NCBI GenBank assembly: GCA_040901795.1 | Contig: JBBDYH010000158.1 | Location: forward strand, 1 to 12,101 | Length of the DNA: 12,101 nt | Source of the DNA: JBBDYH01 sp040901795 | GTDB taxonomy: Bacteria > Planctomycetota > Planctomycetia > Pirellulales > JALHPA01 | Direction of reading: 5' to 3' | Shown: positions 1 through 6,422 of the stretch, in pieces | How positions within the stretch are numbered: position 1 is the stretch's first letter | Layout: each line of letters begins with the position of its first letter | The notes under the pieces: generated by a model | What the model was told of the DNA's origin: nothing | What the model saw: only the letters and a program-made list of their open reading frames with translations | Database searches by the model: none | Program-made: the position numbers and the translations under genes

Positions 1-280
1 CCTTTTCGAGCTTCTCAGCGCCTTGATCGACCTGCTGTTGCAGCCGCTCGACCTCCGCCTCTTCCTTGGCGATCACGTGCATGTTCTTCTGAATCTCCGG
101 CTGCAGGTTTTTGACCATGTTGCGGGCACGGTCGATCTCGAAGTTCAAGGGTACGCTGTCCTTGACGCTGTCGCGCACCCAGCCGGCGCCGGTCCCGACA
201 TAGCTGGCGGCGTGGCGGCCAAACAGGAACAGTCCCACAAGGACCAGACCGGCGGAAACGAATAGTAATTTGCGGATCAT
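1..280 (-). CDS. Membrane-anchored coiled-coil protein, N-terminal part
   Basis: The reading frame opens at the ATG at 280 on the minus strand and runs off the left edge, so only about 93 N-terminal residues are visible and the C-terminus is missing. It starts MIRKLLFVSAGLVLVGLFLF, a lysine/arginine pair followed by a hydrophobic stretch that looks like an N-terminal membrane anchor. After a short glycine-rich segment, the sequence from about residue 50 is charged and heptad-like (for example EEAEVERLQQQVDQGAEKLEK), which suggests a coiled coil outside the membrane. GGAGG about 10 bases upstream of the ATG supports this start. Proteins of this type occur in planctomycetes as hypothetical proteins (from memory). 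No enzymatic motif is visible and I assign no function. Confidence 0.8.
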   Translation of the reverse strand, partial: MIRKLLFVSAGLVLVGLFLFGRHAASYVGTGAGWVRDSVKDSVPLNFEIDRARNMVKNLQPEIQKNMHVIAKEEAEVERLQQQVDQGAEKLEK

Positions 281-338
281 GGGGGCGAGCCCTCCTTTCA
301 TGAGGACGAGAGGCAATGGAAAACCACTGGATGGGTCA

Positions 339-356
339 CGAGCGAACGATCGCTCG
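339..356. repeat. Small inverted repeat between divergent genes
   Basis: Two perfect 7-base arms (CGAGCGA and TCGCTCG) flank a 4-base loop. They lie in the 254-base space between the divergently read genes at 280 and 535. No T-tract follows, so it is not a convincing terminator. It could be an operator or chance. The rest of 281-534 shows no gene I can support. Confidence 0.3.
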
Positions 357-534
357 GTAGTCGTCACAGAGGTTGTTCGCCGTGCCTGGCCCGATCTTGG
401 AAAACTTTTCTCAAGATTCCGCCCCACCCCCACCCGCGTACAATTCCCATTGAAGTCCCCGCTCGCCTGGCCCCTGTCCCCTGCTGAACCCTGAACCCCG
501 AACGGAGCCTGCCCGCCGTGGCGGGAACCCTCCC

Positions 535-903
535 ATGAAAACCTGCGCCATCGTCGGCGACGTCTTCAATCCCGCGAAATGGGCCAACAAATCGCTGCGG
601 GCCCACCAGATGGCCGGCTTCCGCGTGTTTCCGGTGCATCCCGCCGGCGGCGAACTCAACGGCTCGCCCGTCTACGCGAGCCTCACCGACATCCCCGAGC
701 GCCTCGACCGGATCAGCGTTTACTTGCGGCCGTCGCTGGTGATGGAAGCCCTCGACGCGATCGCCGAGAAGGGTTGCGACGAGCTCTGGCTGAACCCCGG
801 CACCTATACGCCGGAGGTTGTCGAGCGTGCCGAGTCCCTCGGCCTCCACGCCATCCGCGGCTGCAGTATTATCGACGTCGGCGTCAGCCCCTCGTCGCTA
901 TAG
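535..903 (+). CDS. CoA-binding-domain protein (YccU-like)
   Basis: This 122-residue protein has the layout of the CoA_binding_2 family (Rossmann-like CoA/NAD-binding fold, YccU type). A first strand plus glycine turn (AIVGDVFNPAKWANKS, residues 5-20) leads into the helix. Next come the strand VFPVHPAGG near residue 32, the phrase GSPVYASLTDIPERLD near 43-58, and the strand/helix ISVYLRPSLVMEALDAIAEKG. The last part, ELWLNPGTYTPEVVERAESLGLHAI, matches the family's C-terminal half. Length is normal for the family, which binds CoA or related nucleotides, but no reaction is established. No good Shine-Dalgarno is visible. Instead a 6-base inverted repeat (CCCGCC/GGCGGG, 512-525) sits just ahead of the ATG. 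The gene appears to be alone, not in an operon. Confidence 0.88.
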   Translation: MKTCAIVGDVFNPAKWANKSLRAHQMAGFRVFPVHPAGGELNGSPVYASLTDIPERLDRISVYLRPSLVMEALDAIAEKGCDELWLNPGTYTPEVVERAESLGLHAIRGCSIIDVGVSPSSL

Positions 904-957
904 CCATCGCGATTGTGGCGGCCTGCCCGAGCGCGCCAGAAATGGCAGGCGCGAATC

Positions 958-980
958 AGCCGGCGGGCGCTGGCCCCCGC
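958..980. repeat. Dispersed GC-rich intergenic repeat (family B)
   Basis: This copy reads AGCCGGCGGGCGCTGGCCCC onward. It is one of five related copies in the window (958, 1484, 1627, 2816, 2922), all of the form AGCC-GG-CGGGCGC-AGCCCCCGG and all outside or at the ends of genes. It looks like a REP-like planctomycete intergenic element. The rest of 904-1118 shows no gene. Confidence 0.6.
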
Positions 981-1118
981 TTAAACCCGGGCCATCCACA
1001 GGCGCGGCCATCTCCCCTAGGGAGGCGCGGCGCTCGTTACCGATGTACAATAAATAAGGCATTCTCTTAAGCTCGTCCGTCCCGTCACCTAGGTGCGACT
1101 CTCGCCAAACGACAAACG

Positions 1119-1511
1119 ATGCTCAACCATCTGCCAAGCCTTGCACGTCCGCCTGCCCCCCAGGCCCTCGAGTTTGAGGAGAATCAAGTTCGCTCTTGGG
1201 ACGTTGCCATCCTGGAAATCGACGAGGCCATGGCGCTCGAGCAAAACTGGGACGGGATGGGCGCTGCTCCGTTGGACCGTGGTCTCGCCGCCATTTGGCC
1301 TGATGTCGTCGCAAAGCTCCGTACCCATGGCTGGCCGCCCCCTGCATGCATTAGGCCGACCCCAGACGGTTGTTTGTCACTGGAATGGGAGCTGTCCGAC
1401 GGAGATCGCCTGGAAGCAGAGATTTCGCCACAGGAGATCCATTGGATTCTCACAACGCCAGCCCCGGACGGGGCGACATTCTGTAGCCGGGCGGCGCAAG
1501 CCCCCGGATAG
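1119..1511 (+). CDS. Small 'NWDG' hypothetical protein with repeat-encoded tail
   Basis: This is a 130-residue frame. The core contains EQNWDGMGAAPLD (about residues 41-53), then GWPPPACIRPTPDGCLSLEW and a short strand GDRLEAEISP. The pattern of an N-x-WDG motif followed by P-x-P, PTPDGG-like and leuW/valW strands recurs in small uncharacterised bacterial proteins (from memory); no function is known to me. The last 17 residues, from PAPDGATF to the stop, are encoded by the dispersed repeats at 1460-1507, so the repeat supplies the stop codon and the native C-terminus may have been lost. No clear Shine-Dalgarno precedes the ATG at 1119, so the start is uncertain. Confidence 0.62.
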   Translation: MLNHLPSLARPPAPQALEFEENQVRSWDVAILEIDEAMALEQNWDGMGAAPLDRGLAAIWPDVVAKLRTHGWPPPACIRPTPDGCLSLEWELSDGDRLEAEISPQEIHWILTTPAPDGATFCSRAAQAPG

Positions 1512-1552
1512 CGCAACCTAAATAAGACCAAAGCCCCGGCAGGGGCGACATT
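1460..1552. repeat. Cluster of dispersed repeats, families A and B
   Basis: Family A copies (AGCCCCG-nnn-GGGGCGACATT) lie at 1460-1481 and 1532-1552, with a family B copy (TAGCCGGGCGGCGCAAGCCC and on) at 1484-1507. The arms CCCCG and CGGGG of family A can form a short hairpin. The same A-then-B order with similar spacing, joined by GGATAGCGCAACC, recurs at 2792-2839. This suggests that A and B move or amplify together. The first copies overlap the end of the gene at 1119-1511. Confidence 0.7.
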
Positions 1553-1626
1553 GCGTTCTGATGCCAACGGCGTTGTACGAGCTCGTCGGCGATCGATGCC
1601 GCCCGCCCGGACGGGGGATAGTCATC

Positions 1627-1649
1627 AGCCAGCGGGCGCTAGCCCCCGG
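1627..1649. repeat. Dispersed intergenic repeat, family B copy
   Basis: The sequence AGCCAGCGGGCGCTAGCCCC, followed by CCGG, is a copy of family B with one change in the left arm. It sits in the 176-base gap between the 'NWDG' gene and the 3' end of the secreted-protein gene on the minus strand. I see no gene in that gap. Confidence 0.6.
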
Positions 1650-1687
1650 TTATCCAGCCTACAACGGCCGCAGCCGTGCATCGCGAT

Positions 1688-2629
1688 TCAACTCTTCTTC
1701 GGCAGTCGTTCGAATTTCGGCGCGCCCAGATCCAGTGGCACATCGCTGGTGCCATCTTTCATCAGCGGCGCCGTGAAAATGCCGTTCTTAACCCACTCGC
1801 TCTGGCCAGGCGCATAACCGCGGAACCATACCTGCACCGGCTCATTCTGTCCCCGAATTGTTACGTGCAAGCGATACGTCCCCTCCGGCACGCCCTCGAC
1901 GCGAAACCTGCCATGGGCGTCGAGCTCGCTTGCCAGCTCGCGATCCGGCGTCACCATTGCGTAGGCAACCGCCAAAGGCGTCGGCCTCGGTCGATCGAGG
2001 CGACCCCACATCGCGCGAGACGGCGGCTCGATCATCGTCAGCCTCACCGCCGCGTCTTGCGGCTTGATCCCCTCGGGCAGCTCGATCTTTCCGGTCACCG
2101 GCCGGCCGCGGCCAAAGAAGGCGACCTCGGTCGTCTTCCCCGCCCGCACGGTCGTGTGAAGCGTAAACGAGGCCCCAAGCGAAAACTTGTGCTCCGCCAC
2201 AGCCGGTGTCTCGGAGACAGCGGGTGTCTCGGACCGCGCGACCACGAAATTCGGCTGAAGCCGCACGACACCAGCGGGCACGCTTTCGAACGAAAACCTC
2301 CCATCCTCGTCGATCTCGGCTTCCGCGATGGGGTCCTTTGCAGTCCACACCAGCAGGCTGATCGACTTCAACCGCACCTTGGGAATTTTTGTGCCAATTG
2401 TGCCAACCGCGGTCAGGGCGAAGTCGGGCAGCTTCACTTTCGGGCGCTCCGGCAGCTTGATTCGTCCTTCGATCCGCCCGGTCTGCTTGTTGTTCGTAAA
2501 AGCTGCGGGCGAGCCCCCGGCAGGCGGTTCCGCGGCCTGGCATGCCTTAAGCTCCATGGCAACGACGATTGCCGTCAGCATGGCCAGGGAACAGAACACA
2601 CTACGTAAGTACTTTGGCACAGTACGCAT
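1688..2629 (-). CDS. Secreted protein with carboxypeptidase-regulatory-like domains
   Basis: This 313-residue protein starts MRTVPKYLRS followed by a hydrophobic segment (about residues 11-25) and a likely signal-peptidase site near CQA-A at 30-33, so it is probably exported. The mature part has at least two modules with the pattern DxxGRFxxExVPxGxxRL (DGRFSFESVPAGVVRL, and later HGRFRVEGVPEGTYRL), typical of carboxypeptidase-regulatory-like or prealbumin-like beta-sandwich folds in planctomycete secreted proteins. A short tandem SETPAV-SETPAV lies between them. The start at 2629 is preferred over the in-frame ATG at 2656, because AGGAG (2637-2641) is spaced 7 bases from it and because the signal peptide begins there. 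No catalytic motif is seen; the role may be adhesion or envelope binding. Confidence 0.8.
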   Translation of the reverse strand: MRTVPKYLRSVFCSLAMLTAIVVAMELKACQAAEPPAGGSPAAFTNNKQTGRIEGRIKLPERPKVKLPDFALTAVGTIGTKIPKVRLKSISLLVWTAKDPIAEAEIDEDGRFSFESVPAGVVRLQPNFVVARSETPAVSETPAVAEHKFSLGASFTLHTTVRAGKTTEVAFFGRGRPVTGKIELPEGIKPQDAAVRLTMIEPPSRAMWGRLDRPRPTPLAVAYAMVTPDRELASELDAHGRFRVEGVPEGTYRLHVTIRGQNEPVQVWFRGYAPGQSEWVKNGIFTAPLMKDGTSDVPLDLGAPKFERLPKKS

Positions 2630-2791
2630 GCTGAAACTCCTAATCGATGTTGCCAAGGCAAACGGAACGCGAACCCGCTGGTCATCTTTGACGCCTCAAC
2701 CCGCGCCGGAATTCCCTGATCGATTAGCGACAAAGTCCCAAGGGGGACGCCGATCGTGTAGCCCGGCCACGCCAGTGCCGGGATCTCACCC

Positions 2792-2945
2792 AGCCCCGTA
2801 CGGGGCGACATTCAGTAGCCGGGCGGCGCCAGCCCCCGGATAGCGCAACCCAAAGAAAACCTAAGCCCCGGTAGGGGCGACAATGTCACTCCTCCCCAGC
2901 CCGAACGGGGCGACATTCAATTAGCCGGCGGGCGCTAGCCCCCGG
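2792..2945. repeat. Array of dispersed repeats, families A and B
   Basis: Five copies are packed together: family A at 2792-2812, 2864-2885 and 2898-2917, and family B at 2816-2839 and 2922-2945. The region 2630-3098 contains no ORF with recognisable protein character; these repeats, plus another A copy at 3048-3068, are its main content. The copies end about 80-200 bases before the CRISPR array and are unrelated in sequence to the CRISPR repeat. Confidence 0.75.
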
Positions 2946-3047
2946 TTAACTGCGTCACCACCCTGGCTTGTCCAGGTGGGACGTTGTTTGCAAACCAGAC
3001 CATGCGCGCGAGTCACCATCCCTCTGCATTCCGCGCTTCTCCGCCCC

Positions 3048-3068
3048 AGCCCCCGGACGGGGCGACCT
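3048..3068. repeat. Dispersed intergenic repeat, family A copy
   Basis: The sequence AGCCCCCGGACGGGGCGACC followed by T is a slightly diverged family A copy. It lies between the repeat cluster and the terminator-like sequence flanking the CRISPR array. Confidence 0.55.
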
Positions 3069-3098
3069 TGCGCTTTCAAAAGACTCGCAACCGCGCAT

Positions 3099-3129
3099 AA
3101 AAAAGAGCCGCCCCCGTGCGGTGACGGCT
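3099..3129 (-). terminator. Possible intrinsic terminator at the far end of the array
   Basis: On the minus strand a 5-base stem AGCCG/CGGCT encloses a 14-base, partly pairable loop and is followed directly by CTTTTTT. It lies 17 bases beyond the last repeat in the minus direction, where a transcript reading through the array from the cas side would end. The stem is short, so this is moderate evidence, but it agrees with minus-strand transcription of the array. Confidence 0.5.
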
Positions 3130-3145
3130 GGATGCTTTTGAGAAC

Positions 3146-3652
3146 GTTGCCGTTGATCAGGCCGGCATCGATGCCGGCCACGGAAGCCGTAGGAGTGTAG
3201 GGTACAAGCCGTGGTGTCCGTTGATCAGGCCGGCATCGATGCCGGCCACCCGCCGTTCCTTGCGCCGACGCCCCCGCGTGCTGGTGTCCGTTGATCAGGC
3301 CGGCTTCGCCGGTCGCCTCGCAGATGCGAGGGTGTGTCCGTTGATCAGGCCGGCATCGATGCCGGCCACGCCGACTTCCGTGCCCAGGCTGTCGTTACTT
3401 GTGTGTGTCCGTTGATCAGGCCGGCATCGATGCCGGCCACGTGGGGAGGGGGAGACGGAGAACGAGGCCGAGCAGGTGTCCGTTGATCAGGCCGGCATCG
3501 ATGCCGGCCACTTGGGTTGCCTCAATTCCTAGCTCTTGCAGTGTGGTGTCCGTTGATCAGGCCGGCATCGATGCCGGCCACCGGGAGACGGAGCGGATCC
3601 ACGGCCTGCTGACGGGGTGTCCGTTGATCAGGCCGGCATCGATGCCGGCCAC
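3146..3652 (-). CRISPR. Type V CRISPR array, 8 repeats and 7 spacers
   Basis: Eight 36-base repeats begin at 3146, 3214, 3284, 3334, 3405, 3476, 3546 and 3617. Six are identical. The one at 3146 differs at two bases at its outer edge, and the one at 3284 keeps only its first 21 plus-strand bases. Spacers are 32, 34, 35, 35, 34 and 35 bases, except the unit after 3284, which is about 20 bases short. Each intact repeat contains the perfect 20-base palindrome GGCCGGCATCGATGCCGGCC. Minus-strand transcription is favoured: a possible terminator lies past 3146, the degenerate terminal repeat is at that distal end, and the cas genes, tracrRNA candidate and likely leader are on the other side. In that reading the repeat starts GTGGCCGG and ends ACGGACAC. 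The plus orientation cannot be excluded. Protospacers cannot be identified from this window. Confidence 0.97.
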
Positions 3653-3674
3653 CGCCCGCGTCGTATTCTCCTGG

Positions 3675-3702
3675 CGGAACGGCAGATAAGGCTGCCGTTC
3701 CG
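3675..3702. repeat. 11-bp perfect hairpin next to the array
   Basis: CGGAACGGCAG and CTGCCGTTCCG form a perfect 11-base stem with the loop ATAAGG, 22 bases outside the last repeat on the cas-proximal side. No T-tract follows on either strand. If the array is read on the minus strand, this lies in the leader, where it could be an integration-host or Cas1-Cas2 recognition structure; if read on the plus strand it could act as a terminator. The stretch 3653-3844 otherwise shows no gene and no clear promoter. Confidence 0.6.
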
Positions 3703-3844
3703 AGCGTGAGGCAGAATCGATTGATTGCCCGATGCGTTTCATGACGAGCACTCCTGCAAGGCGAGACCTGCGAACGGTTTGACACCAGCGAGCGAAGCCG
3801 GCACCCCCGCGCGCCACGTTCACGCTCGCGGGTGTGGCCGCGGC

Positions 3845-3866
3845 AAAAAGCCGGCTCAAAGCCGAC
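3845..3866 (-). terminator. Intrinsic terminator of the tracrRNA candidate
   Basis: Read on the minus strand, GTCGGCT-TTG-AGCCGGC-TTTTT forms a 7-base stem (one mismatch) with a 3-base loop followed by five T residues. This is a standard rho-independent terminator layout, placed 24 bases after the anti-repeat. Confidence 0.65.
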
Positions 3867-4083
3867 ATTCGAGTTGCCAAACAGCAACCGGTCGATGCCG
3901 TACTGATCAACGCCGTCGTTGTCCGTGCCGCCGCAGGCAAGCAAGCTCACCATATTGTCGAGTCCCCATAGGCGCGAACGCCGTAGGGCCAGCACGTACT
4001 GACACTCAAGAACGACGACTAACGGCAACCGATCTGCCTGTAGCTGACCGGTGGGGCGGGCGCCACTCCGCCCTTTGCTCCAA
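3845..4083 (-). ncRNA. Candidate tracrRNA
   Basis: The space between cas12 and the array contains a 22-base block at 3891-3912 that matches the CRISPR repeat without gaps at 19 positions, including CTGATCAACG and TCGATGCCG. Read on the minus strand it is the complement of the minus-strand crRNA repeat (repeat nucleotides 10-31), as expected for a tracrRNA anti-repeat. A sigma70-like promoter at 4090-4117 and a terminator at 3845-3866, both on the minus strand, would give a transcript of about 240 bases. The 5' end is inferred from the promoter; a processed form may be shorter. The sequence includes a GC-rich hairpin near its 5' end (GGGCG/CGCCC). GTGTC at 4005-4001 could pair with the repeat's terminal GACAC, echoing the two-part pairing of V-B, but a 5-base match is weak. 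ORFs crossing this region are poor and I do not call them. Confidence 0.72.
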
Positions 4084-4089
4084 GCGAAT

Positions 4090-4117
4090 ATGATACCGCG
4101 CTAGAATGGCGTTTCAA
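4090..4117 (-). promoter_or_regulatory. Sigma70-like promoter for the tracrRNA
   Basis: On the minus strand TTGAAA (4117-4112) and TATCAT (4095-4090) are separated by 16 bases; each hexamer matches the consensus at five of six positions. It overlaps the last codons of cas12 and would start a transcript near 4083, reading toward the anti-repeat. Confidence 0.55.
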
Positions 4118-6407
4118 CCAAATTGTGGCCAGCGAGGCCATGAAGCGCCCTGAGCGGCTCAAACAAAGCAGCATCTAATTCGGCCAAGTCTTGTTGCTTT
4201 TTCTTGGTGTCTCCCTGCTGCGTCCATCGGAAGAAAGCAGAGACAGCCACGTCTCCATGGAGAAACTTCCGATGAAGGTTCACCGACGCATTGTGGTCTG
4301 AATTAGCTCGGTAGCCGCACGAGGGGCAAGCAAACAACTTCTCGACCCATCCAAATCGAATATCAGCATTGCCATCGACGCTGCCACGCGCAATCGAGTA
4401 GCGCCGGCCGAGAGCGCCGCAACGACAGCAAACTTGGGATGTCCCTGCGGGATGAATCTCGAAGACACGCCCTTTGTAACCGGCGTCGATTGCCATTTCC
4501 TTGAGTCGATTGACGAGCTGGGCCCGGTTCCACGCTGCAAGAGCGCGATTGATGCCTCGTTCTTTCTCTGCGTCGGGGATGAAGCCTTCGAGCTTCTCTA
4601 GGATGATCACGTCCGCGCGAGGATACACCTCGCCAGTCCTCTTGCCGAATGCCTGATCGACGTTCCATGCGAAATTGATTATGCCACGAGCAGCCTTCTT
4701 AAATCGATCTTCTCCCATGTGCGTAATGTGCTCTTGAAGCTCGATGTGCGACTCTTCGCCCTTGACCGGCTTCCCCCTTAAGCGACGGAGGCGTCGGATC
4801 TCGCGCTTGTGCCGGCCGATATGCGCCAGATCGGGACCTTGATGTTTATCGTCCAGCCAAATATTTCGCGAGCGGAGGACACGTGGGTTGCCGTCCTCGT
4901 AAACAGACAAGGTCGCGAAACCGACATGGCGTAGGCCCAGATCTACAGCACAAGCGACCAGACCATCAGGTAGTTTGCGGGACTTGCGCGCTTTGCCCGA
5001 CTTCGTCATTTGACCTGTCTCGGACCACTCAATCTTTCTTGCGCGATCTGTAAGCGGCAGATCATCGATTGTGCATGTGAAGACAAGATAAGGTGCGGCA
5101 GATACTAGCGAGTCATTGTCCTCCAGGCTGATATCGCGCAACATGAGCTTGATTCCACTGATTTCCGCCGATCGCCATTGCTGCAGATGGCGGTCGAAGA
5201 ATTCGTAGGCAGCCCTAGTTTTTGTTTGCCCTTTTTCTTTGCCTCGCTTGATGGTGGTGGCCACCTCAACACGGCGGAATTGGCACATCCGTGGATCAGC
5301 TCGGAACGTAATTGGGATCCAACCGGTTGGATATTCCGACTCTCCGTTCTTGTCACCGGTTAGCACTAGCAGTTGGACACTACCTCTCGCGCCAACCTGG
5401 CGCGGCAATTCAAGGTCACGATATCCCGAAGGATTGGTCTGCGGCGCGTTGAAGACGAACCACCGCGGGTGGTTCACGGGATGTGGCTCAGTGAATGTGG
5501 GGCGATGATCGAAGCCGTCGGGATTGCGCTTCGTCTTCCTGCGGCGCACGAATTCTCGCTCGTAATGGCCGTGAACCTTGTCCAATGCCGCTAACTCTTC
5601 ATTGATCTTCCAAAACTCCTCGGCTTCGACGGATCGCTGCTTCCAAGGTTTAGCCCGACGAATTCGCTCTTGTGCATCAAGCGAAAGCTCATTTACCGAA
5701 GCCGTACCGCCACGCCACGCCGCAAGGCTAGGGTTATCGCGGAGCCACTTGAGATAGAGATGCCACCGGCCACGGCGCTTGCCCACGCGCCCTCGCTGTT
5801 TTCCTGTCGAATCCAGGAGCTCGCTCTCAAATTCTTCAAAACGTGCGCGTATTGCGAGGTACTTTTTGTGGTCGTCTTTCGATTCCCATTCTGTCTTGGC
5901 CTTCAACCACTGTTCATGTTCTCGGTTCCAATTGGCGACGAGTTCATCGTGCCCGCTGATCATTGCGACAGAGTCACGATTCAACATTTGGCGCATGCAG
6001 CCCGGCAAGTCACCGCTGAGTTTTTCTTTGTCAAAGACCAACTCTCCACTTGCGGATAACATTGCGGCTTCGTCAGCCCATGCTGTTCCGCTGATTTCCT
6101 CGGAAGCTCCATCGCGTGTGTTGACGTTCGCTTTATAGTTCTTTGCGGTCGCAGGTTTCCATCCCCGCATGCTAATTGAGTTCATTAAGTAATCAGCGTT
6201 CTGCGACGAATACGCGGTGATGAACTGACCAATTTTCTGATACAGATTTCGCTTTTCCGTCGTGGTGCCGTATTCACCGCGACGCAGCTTGAAAAGGATT
6301 CGCAGAACGTGTGGCAGCCGCTCGTTGAACACACGATGCGTGCGCCAAAGATGTTCCAACGTCGTCCGATCAAACTCAATCTTGGCTTGAAGCGCACGTA
6401 CACCCAT
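4101..6407 (-). CDS. cas12: Compact Cas12 effector nuclease, Cas12b-related
   Basis: This 768-residue protein is a type V CRISPR effector, expected to bind crRNA:tracrRNA and cut DNA with one RuvC site. The RuvC motifs are ACAVDLGLRH (D489), VIILEKLEGF (E604) and RANSDHNASVNLH (D704); a zinc ribbon is formed by C660/C663 and C694/C697. The N-terminus (MGVRALQAKIEFDRTTLEHL, then WRTHRVFNER) resembles the Cas12b start. LQEHITHMGEDRFKKAA near 557-573 resembles the Cas12b segment LREHIDHAKEDRLKK before RuvC-II (remembered AacCas12b sequence). Cas12b proteins usually have 1,100-1,300 residues. Here RuvC-I to RuvC-II spans 115 residues instead of about 278, and the tail after RuvC-III is 64, so the REC2 and Nuc-II parts appear reduced or absent. 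Residues 160-290 are helical and charged, probably a REC1 equivalent. The start at 6407 has GGAG 7 bases upstream; the frame is open further, to 6695, but that part is a cas2 relic and noncoding sequence. Cas12g and Cas12l are other compact families to compare. Confidence 0.93.
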   Translation of the reverse strand: MGVRALQAKIEFDRTTLEHLWRTHRVFNERLPHVLRILFKLRRGEYGTTTEKRNLYQKIGQFITAYSSQNADYLMNSISMRGWKPATAKNYKANVNTRDGASEEISGTAWADEAAMLSASGELVFDKEKLSGDLPGCMRQMLNRDSVAMISGHDELVANWNREHEQWLKAKTEWESKDDHKKYLAIRARFEEFESELLDSTGKQRGRVGKRRGRWHLYLKWLRDNPSLAAWRGGTASVNELSLDAQERIRRAKPWKQRSVEAEEFWKINEELAALDKVHGHYEREFVRRRKTKRNPDGFDHRPTFTEPHPVNHPRWFVFNAPQTNPSGYRDLELPRQVGARGSVQLLVLTGDKNGESEYPTGWIPITFRADPRMCQFRRVEVATTIKRGKEKGQTKTRAAYEFFDRHLQQWRSAEISGIKLMLRDISLEDNDSLVSAAPYLVFTCTIDDLPLTDRARKIEWSETGQMTKSGKARKSRKLPDGLVACAVDLGLRHVGFATLSVYEDGNPRVLRSRNIWLDDKHQGPDLAHIGRHKREIRRLRRLRGKPVKGEESHIELQEHITHMGEDRFKKAARGIINFAWNVDQAFGKRTGEVYPRADVIILEKLEGFIPDAEKERGINRALAAWNRAQLVNRLKEMAIDAGYKGRVFEIHPAGTSQVCCRCGALGRRYSIARGSVDGNADIRFGWVEKLFACPSCGYRANSDHNASVNLHRKFLHGDVAVSAFFRWTQQGDTKKKQQDLAELDAALFEPLRALHGLAGHNLVETPF

Positions 6408-6414
6408 TGGGCTT

Positions 6415-6418
6415 CTCC
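6415..6418 (-). promoter_or_regulatory. Ribosome binding site fixing the cas12 start
   Basis: GGAG on the minus strand lies 7 bases before the ATG at 6407. The in-frame ATG at 6695 would add 96 residues unlike any Cas12 N-terminus, so this site decides the start. Confidence 0.75.
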
Positions 6419-6422
6419 AAAT

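Noticed and set aside
364..849. 161-residue minus-strand ORF opposite the CoA-binding gene
   Set aside because: It is a shadow frame; the plus-strand frame has a recognisable CoA-binding fold pattern.
2328..2843. 171-residue plus-strand ORF opposite the secreted-protein gene
   Set aside because: It is antisense to a gene with a clear signal peptide and ribosome binding site, and its C-terminus is translated family A/B repeat.
3779..3784. Plus-strand TTGACA as a promoter between array and cas12
   Set aside because: No -10-like sequence lies 15-20 bases downstream; the following DNA is GC-rich.
3522..4028. Minus-strand ORF of 168 residues across the array end and the spacer to cas12
   Set aside because: It translates CRISPR repeats and spacers at its C-terminus and overlaps the anti-repeat and terminator; there is no recognisable protein character.
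4101..6407. Assignment to Cas12g or Cas12l
   Set aside because: Size and zinc ribbon fit, but Cas12g loci are not known to me to carry adaptation genes, the N-terminus looks closer to Cas12b, and I cannot align Cas12l from memory. Left open rather than claimed.
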